A stretch of DNA of 9,616 nucleotides, from NCBI GenBank assembly GCA_029857855.1, contig JAOUGG010000054.1:1-9616 (forward strand). Reading direction: 5' to 3'. The notes beneath the pieces were generated by a model. The model saw only the letters and a list, made by a program, of their open reading frames with translations, had not been told where the DNA came from and did not search any database. Origin of the DNA: Acidimicrobiia bacterium. GTDB taxonomy: Bacteria > Actinomycetota > Acidimicrobiia > Acidimicrobiales > SZUA-35. Below, in pieces: positions 6,098 to 9,616 of the stretch (within the stretch, counting starts at the first letter, position 1; each line of letters opens with the position of its first letter). A program made the translations under genes and the position numbers.

Positions 6098-7258
6098 TCA
6101 GCGAAGAAACGAGGGTACGTCGAAGTCGTCTTCGGGATCCTCGTCCTCTTCGAAGAGGTCGAGGAGTTCCCGGGTGGCCGATCCGTTCACGTGTTCGGCA
6201 GCCCCGTTGCCGTTGCCGCGACCGCTGCCGTTTCGATGACCGACCTCGGCTTCGAACTCGTGGTCGGTGGTGACCAGGCCGGCCTCGTCGTCGACGAGAT
6301 CGATGAACTGGTCCTCGTAGCGGTCGAATCCGGCGGCAATGACGGTGACCTGGATCTCCTCGCCGAGGTTCTCGTCGACCACCGTTCCGAAGATGATATT
6401 GGCATCGGGATGGGCAACGTCGTGGATGATCTCGGCCGCCTCGCTGACCTCGAACAAACCGAGGTCGCTCGATCCGGCGATGGTGAGCAGGATGCCTCGT
6501 GCGCCCTCGATGGAGGCTTCGAGCAACGGGCTGGCGATCGCGGCCCGGGCCGCCGACAGGGCACGGTTCTCACCGCCGGCCCGGCCGATACCCATCAACG
6601 CGCTTCCGGCCTCGTGCATGATCATGCGTACATCGGCGAAGTCGGTGTTGATCAGGCCGGGCGTGGTGATCAGATCGGCGATGCCGCTCACGCCCTGCAG
6701 AAGGATCTCATCGGCCATGCGAAACGCCGACACCATCGACGTCTTTTCATCCGCGATCGACAGGAGCCGGTCGTTGGGGATGACGATCTGGGTGTCGACC
6801 TTGTCTCGCAGCCGTTTGATGCCGGCCTCGGCCTGGGCCGCTCGACGGCGACCCTCGAACCCGAACGGTCTGGTGATCACCGCGATGGTGAGGGCGCCCT
6901 GACTCTTCGCGATCTCGGCAAGGACGGGAGCGGCACCGGTTCCGGTACCACCGCCTTCACCGGCGGTGATGAAGACCATGTCGGCGCCGGACAGCGCCTC
7001 GCTGATCTCCTCGCGGTGCTCCTCGGCAGCCTGCTGGCCGACACCGGGATCGCTCCCCGCGCCGAGCCCGCGGGTCAGTTCGCGGCCGATGTGTATCTTG
7101 GTTTCGGCGTCGCTCATCAAGAGGGCCTGGGCGTCGGTGTTGACCGCGACGAAATCGACGCCTCGGAGCCCGGCGTCGATCATGCGGTTGACGGCGTTAC
7201 AGCCGCCTCCGCCGACGCCAACGACCTTGACTACGGCCACATAATTCTGACTACTCAT
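6098..7258 (-). CDS. ftsZ: Cell division protein FtsZ
   Basis: Tubulin-like GTPase that assembles the cytokinetic Z-ring at the inner membrane face. Seen: 386 residues with [16 protein letters not shown] (T1, residues 12-27), NTDAQAL (40-46), the GTP-binding signature [12 protein letters not shown] (100-111), TRPFGFEG (129-136) and the T7 catalytic loop N204-T-D206-F-A-D209. The C-terminal domain follows, then a short Gly/Asn-rich and acidic linker (from about 318). The protein ends in the conserved peptide [10 protein letters not shown], the docking site for SepF. All catalytic residues are intact. The start is the ATG at 7258-7256 with GAGG 5 bases upstream; this site is a near-perfect tandem copy of one 14 bases earlier (see the upstream ORF). 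It directly follows ftsQ with no ftsA, the normal actinobacterial order. The 143-base leader points to separate control. Confidence 0.98.
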   Translation of the reverse strand: MSSQNYVAVVKVVGVGGGGCNAVNRMIDAGLRGVDFVAVNTDAQALLMSDAETKIHIGRELTRGLGAGSDPGVGQQAAEEHREEISEALSGADMVFITAGEGGGTGTGAAPVLAEIAKSQGALTIAVITRPFGFEGRRRAAQAEAGIKRLRDKVDTQIVIPNDRLLSIADEKTSMVSAFRMADEILLQGVSGIADLITTPGLINTDFADVRMIMHEAGSALMGIGRAGGENRALSAARAAIASPLLEASIEGARGILLTIAGSSDLGLFEVSEAAEIIHDVAHPDANIIFGTVVDENLGEEIQVTVIAAGFDRYEDQFIDLVDDEAGLVTTDHEFEAEVGHRNGSGRGNGNGAAEHVNGSATRELLDLFEEDEDPEDDFDVPSFLR

Positions 7259-7272
7259 TCCAACCTCGTCAT
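7255..7272 (-). CDS. Five-codon upstream ORF overlapping the ftsZ start
   Basis: The minus strand reads ATG ACG AGG TTG GAA TGA (MTRLE, stop). The stop TGA at 7257-7255 overlaps the ftsZ ATG at 7258-7256 in the coupled form ATGA. The small ORF has its own GAGG five bases before its ATG, identical to that of ftsZ. It arises because GAGGTTGGAATG is present twice, 14 bases apart and out of frame. That it is translated is inference; a chance duplication is the alternative. Confidence 0.45.
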
Positions 7273-7281
7273 TCCAACCTC
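7256..7281 (-). repeat. Tandem duplication of the ftsZ ribosome site and start codon
   Basis: CATTCCAACCTC occurs at 7256-7267 and again at 7270-7281, exact over 12 bases, with GT between. On the coding strand each copy is GAGGTTGGAATG, a ribosome binding site with its ATG. Just upstream the minus strand reads TAGCCT (7288-7283), a possible -10 (TAnnnT) with no good -35. Confidence 0.75.
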
Positions 7282-7337
7282 AAGGCTAGCAACCGCCCGG
7301 TGTGCGGACTGGGATGCCATGCAGGGGTTCGGGGATA

Positions 7338-7362
7338 TGTTCGTTCCTGTTCTTGTTCGTTC
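7338..7362. repeat. Short direct repeats in the ftsQ-ftsZ gap
   Basis: TGTTCGTTC occurs exactly at 7338-7346 and 7354-7362, with a further TGTTC at 7348-7352. On the ftsZ-coding strand this is a run of GAAC/GAACA units about 80-105 bases before the ftsZ start. It could be an array of regulator half-sites or simple-sequence drift. Confidence 0.5.
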
Positions 7363-7365
7363 TTC

Positions 7366-7385
7366 GATGACACCTTTCGGTGATC
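7366..7385 (-). terminator. GAAA-tetraloop hairpin after ftsQ
   Basis: In the minus-strand RNA, CACC-GAAA-GGTG forms a 4-bp stem with a GNRA tetraloop. It is extended by GAT/ATC after a 2-base bulge. It starts 16 bases after the ftsQ stop. There is no U-run, so it may be a weak terminator, an RNA stability element or a processing site between ftsQ and ftsZ. Confidence 0.35.
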
Positions 7386-7401
7386 GTGGATGATTGGTGG
7401 A

Positions 7402-8418
7402 TCAAAGACAAGCACCCTCGGCGGATTCGACCCGCCGTACGGCCGCAGCGGACGGGACCCGAAGATCGATCATGGAGACACAGGCCAGGTCGACCCGGGC
7501 CAGAACGGTCTCCAACGCCTGGATCTTCTCGCCGAGCAGTGAGCTGTCGCCGACGTTGGCCCGACCGCCGCTCGCCAGTTCGAGATACAGATCACCCTCC
7601 GACACCGTCATCGCCGACACCTGATCAATGAGGGACGGGGGCAGGGACTGGATCAGGCTGAGGATCAGCCCCGTCTCCTCGGGCGCCGATTCGCCGGGCC
7701 GCCCCGACGCCTCGACGCCGACGACGGGGAGGAATCCGTCGGGCGGTCCGTTGACCAACTCGAGCTGCTGTCCGAGCTGATCGATCAGCACGTGGCGGCC
7801 CGATCCGACGTCACCGTCACCGGCACCGGCGCCGGCTCCGGGACCAACGACGGGCAACGCGAGGACCGGCTCCCGCTCGGTTACCCGCACGATGATCTCG
7901 CCGTCGAGGCGGCGTTCGACGTCGGCCTTGCGCACCCACGGAAGTTCCTCGACCCCGGACTCCGCCCCGGCGAGATCGAGGTCGAGCAGTGGCATACCGG
8001 CAAGTATCGAGGTGGCGGCGACGACGTCGTCGACCGGAGTGCGGGCATTGCCGACCACGGTGACGGTATCGACGTCGGCCAGCTCACTGTTCAACACGCC
8101 GATCGCCGACACGGCCAGCAGCGACACGACGGTGAGTGCGAGCACGACCCGGAGCCGCCGGGCACCCTCCTGGCGGCGGATCTCCTGGCGGCGCCCGACG
8201 AATCGGTCCGACGAGGATCCGACTCGTATCGAGTCGGTGTTGTAGCCGACCGGTGTCGGTTTGGCCGGCGTTCGAGCGGGCTTGGAGGTGCGCCTCCGAC
8301 CGGTTCCACCGCTCTTGGTGCTCTTGTTGCTCTTGGTTCGCTTGGTGCTCTTGCCGGTCGCGGCACTGCGGCCGGGGTTCGACGGGCGACGTCTGGTGCT
8401 CGGCGGAGACGAGCTCAT
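7402..8418 (-). CDS. ftsQ: Cell division protein FtsQ (POTRA domain)
   Basis: Single-pass membrane protein that scaffolds the divisome through FtsB/FtsL. Seen: 338 residues. The basic, disordered cytoplasmic N-terminus (1-88) contains a K-S/T repeat. One membrane segment follows (about 89-109, VVLALTVVSLLAVSAIGVL). The POTRA domain spans about 114-185, beginning VDTVTVVGNARTPVDDVV and containing LPWVRKADVERRLDGEIIVRVTEREP. A Gly/Ala/Asp linker (PGAGAGAGDGD, about 194-204) comes next, then the beta domain with HVLIDQLGQQL. The family's length and order are normal; the linker is unusual. ATG 8418 overlaps the murB stop as ATGA and has GGAGG 10 bases upstream. ATG 8424, two codons earlier, is the alternative but lies only 4 bases from GGAGG. 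The open frame upstream to 9258 overlaps murB and is not coding. Confidence 0.93.
   Translation of the reverse strand: MSSSPPSTRRRPSNPGRSAATGKSTKRTKSNKSTKSGGTGRRRTSKPARTPAKPTPVGYNTDSIRVGSSSDRFVGRRQEIRRQEGARRLRVVLALTVVSLLAVSAIGVLNSELADVDTVTVVGNARTPVDDVVAATSILAGMPLLDLDLAGAESGVEELPWVRKADVERRLDGEIIVRVTEREPVLALPVVGPGAGAGAGDGDVGSGRHVLIDQLGQQLELVNGPPDGFLPVVGVEASGRPGESAPEETGLILSLIQSLPPSLIDQVSAMTVSEGDLYLELASGGRANVGDSSLLGEKIQALETVLARVDLACVSMIDLRVPSAAAVRRVESAEGACL
8311..8355 (-). repeat. Five 9-bp tandem repeats inside ftsQ
   Basis: Five consecutive 9-base units on the plus strand (GCTCTTGGT with small variations: GCTCTTGTT, TCGCTTGGT, GCTCTTGCC). They encode successive tripeptides GKS, TKR, TKS, NKS and TKS in the cytoplasmic tail of FtsQ. 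The period is a multiple of three, so unit gain or loss would keep the frame. Confidence 0.75.
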
Positions 8419-9371
8419 TGACATCCCACCTCCGTTGACGGGATCGACTCGAAGCCGATGAGTTTGTTCTCGGCGTGCAGCTCGATACCGGTTTCGGCCA
8501 GCACCCGACGCTGCAGTTCGCGAATCAGGCGGTACACGTCGTCGGCTGAACCGTCCGGCTCGGCCTGGATGAAGTTGGCGTGCTTCTCGGACACCGACGC
8601 CGTTCCGACCCGCAGGCCCTTCAGGCCGAGCGAGTCGATGAGCCGACCGGCCGAGTCGCCCTCCGGATTGGCGAACACGCTGCCCGCGTTCTGCCCGCCG
8701 GGCTGATTGGCCCTCCGCCACCGCACGATCTCGCTGATCTCGATCTCCGACTCCGTGCGGTCGCCGGGCGCCAAACGGAGCCTGGCGTCGACGACGATCT
8801 GCCACGGCAGGATCGCCGAGACCCGGTAGCCAAGCCGGAGGTCGTCGAGCGACCAGTTCCGGACGCCCTCGGCCGGATCGGCCGACCGCAGATCGAAGAC
8901 ACCGGCCGTGATGAGCGAGGCGGCCATGTCGGATCCGTGGCCGCCGGCGTTCATCCGGACCGCCCCGCCGATCGAGCCGGGCACGCCGACCGCCCACTCG
9001 AAACCGGTGAGGGCGGCCGCCGCGGTCTTGCGGGCGACGACCGGAAGCAGGGCCGCGCCACCGGCCGCGACCAGGGGTTCGTGCTCGTCGACGGTGATCG
9101 CGGCGAACTCCTCGCCCAAGTGGACGACGATTCCCTCGAAGCCGGCGTCGGCCACCAGCATGTTGGAGCCCTTGCCGACCACGAGCACCGGACAATCGAC
9201 CTCGGTCAGCGCCCGGCGCACCAGTTGCAGGTCGGCCTCGGAACGGGCCTCGACCCACAGGGCGGCCATGCCGCCGACCCGGTAGGTGCAGTACGGGGCG
9301 AGGCTCACGTCGACGCGAGCCTTCGGGCCGAGAATCCGGTGGGCCGGAGCGAGATCGGGGCGGGCGCTCAA
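8415..9371 (-). CDS. murB: UDP-N-acetylenolpyruvoylglucosamine reductase MurB
   Basis: Cytoplasmic FAD enzyme that reduces UDP-GlcNAc-enolpyruvate to UDP-MurNAc with NADPH, the second committed step of peptidoglycan synthesis. Seen: 318 residues with TYRVGG (29-34), the FAD-binding GKGSNMLV (66-73), VGVPGSIGGAVRMNAGG (about 128-144), YRVS with R183, QPGGQNAGSVFANPEGDSAG with the proton-donor Ser S231, SEKHANF, and ELHAENKLIGF with E301. R183/S231/E301 match the known catalytic set. The start is a TTG at 9371-9369 that overlaps the murC stop (TTGA); no better in-frame start is visible without losing the N-terminus, and the Shine-Dalgarno is poor. It overlaps ftsQ by 4 bases. The chain of overlaps suggests one translationally coupled unit murC-murB-ftsQ. 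Confidence 0.96.
   Translation of the reverse strand: MSARPDLAPAHRILGPKARVDVSLAPYCTYRVGGMAALWVEARSEADLQLVRRALTEVDCPVLVVGKGSNMLVADAGFEGIVVHLGEEFAAITVDEHEPLVAAGGAALLPVVARKTAAAALTGFEWAVGVPGSIGGAVRMNAGGHGSDMAASLITAGVFDLRSADPAEGVRNWSLDDLRLGYRVSAILPWQIVVDARLRLAPGDRTESEIEISEIVRWRRANQPGGQNAGSVFANPEGDSAGRLIDSLGLKGLRVGTASVSEKHANFIQAEPDGSADDVYRLIRELQRRVLAETGIELHAENKLIGFESIPSTEVGCQ
8428..8433 (-). promoter_or_regulatory. Shine-Dalgarno of ftsQ
   Basis: The minus strand reads GGAGGT inside the murB 3' end, 9 bases before ATG 8418 and 3 bases before ATG 8424. The spacing and the ATGA overlap both favour the downstream ATG. Confidence 0.6.
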
Positions 9372-9616
9372 CGGCTTTCGAGTTCCGGGAGGAGGCGATC
9401 GGGCACTGTCGTCAGGTCGCCTGCACCAAGGGTCAGGCAGAGGTCGCCGCTGCGGAGCTCGGCCAGCATCGCTGCGGGTAGATCGTCGAGCCTCTCGACA
9501 TAGCGAACGTCGGTGTCGGGATGGTGCTCGGACACGACCTTCACGATCAATTCACCGGTGATGCCGGGTCGCGGTTTCTCGCCGGACGGGTAGATACCGG
9601 TGACGAACAGCACGTC
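9368..9616 (-). CDS. murC: UDP-N-acetylmuramate--L-alanine ligase MurC, C-terminal end (5' end outside the window)
   Basis: Cytoplasmic ATP-dependent ligase that adds L-Ala to UDP-MurNAc. Only the last 82 residues are here, part of the C-terminal Mur ligase domain. Seen: DVLFVTGIYPSGEKPRPGIT, which matches the family's 'D.Y.AGE.P..G..' segment, then a Rossmann-like end with LRSGDLCLTLGAGDLTTV, the counterpart of the usual 'GD.V..MGAGDI'. The stop TGA at 9370-9368 overlaps the TTG start of murB. Position just before murB is the standard actinobacterial order murG-murC-murB-ftsQ. The call is firm even though most of the protein, including the ATP-binding P-loop, is out of view. Confidence 0.92.
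   Translation of the reverse strand, partial: DVLFVTGIYPSGEKPRPGITGELIVKVVSEHHPDTDVRYVERLDDLPAAMLAELRSGDLCLTLGAGDLTTVPDRLLPELESR

Noticed and set aside
7338..7362. GAAC/GTTC words suggesting an actinobacterial LexA (SOS) box
   Set aside because: The units are in direct orientation; the inverted CGAAC-N4-GTTCG arrangement is missing.
7369..7373. GACAC, the core of the WhiA binding motif, near ftsZ
   Set aside because: A single five-base word is expected by chance and is part of the GAAA hairpin stem.
5327..7393. 688-residue open frame on the plus strand, antisense to yggS, pgeF and ftsZ
   Set aside because: It mirrors three clearly recognised genes, has no recognisable domain, and is the expected product of strong third-position G/C bias in the real frame.
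8425..9258. Upstream extension of the ftsQ frame to 618 residues
   Set aside because: It lies entirely within murB, translates to Arg/Gly-rich nonsense, and a Shine-Dalgarno with ATGA overlap marks the real ftsQ start near 8418.
8580..9503. 307-residue open frame antisense to murB
   Set aside because: Low-complexity Gly/Arg/Asp-rich translation with no motif; shadow of murB and murC.

Overview
This is a GC-rich (about two-thirds G+C by eye) chromosomal segment of an actinobacterium. It holds the 3' half of a division and cell wall (dcw) cluster on the minus strand and the end of ileS on the plus strand. The gene order murC-murB-ftsQ-ftsZ-pgeF-yggS-sepF-yggT-divIVA, the absence of ftsA between ftsQ and ftsZ, and a eukaryote-like (type 2) IleRS all point to Actinomycetota. 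The unusual DivIVA and SepF tails make a deep lineage such as Acidimicrobiia plausible, but that is inference without a database search.

Layout on the plus strand: 2-1351 is the C-terminal part of isoleucyl-tRNA synthetase, from its KMSKS-type loop to the stop. 1473-2129 is a small secreted lipoprotein that I cannot name. These two converge on the minus-strand cluster, with a 95-base gap at 2130-2224.

Layout on the minus strand, in transcription order from the right edge: the end of murC, murB, ftsQ, a 143-base leader with a hairpin, short repeats and a five-codon upstream ORF, then ftsZ, pgeF (yfiH), yggS (PLP-binding protein), a 67-base gap with a likely sepF promoter and a strong Shine-Dalgarno, sepF, yggT, a 123-base gap with a GC hairpin and a 14-bp palindrome, and divIVA. 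murC/murB, murB/ftsQ and pgeF/yggS overlap by 4 bases, so translation is probably coupled in blocks.

How the genes fit together: MurC and MurB make peptidoglycan precursors, and PgeF is reported to correct MurC's amino acid errors. FtsQ is the membrane scaffold of the divisome. FtsZ forms the ring and ends in the conserved peptide that SepF binds. SepF is the likely membrane anchor because no FtsA gene lies here. YggT is a small membrane protein of this neighbourhood, and DivIVA marks poles or septa and directs wall growth.

Most of the window is core housekeeping. I see no mobile element, CRISPR array, RNA gene or defence system. The most interesting signals are regulatory: a duplicated ribosome-binding-site-plus-ATG in front of ftsZ that creates a tiny leader ORF ending on the ftsZ start codon, and nested inverted repeats with a perfect palindrome upstream of divIVA.
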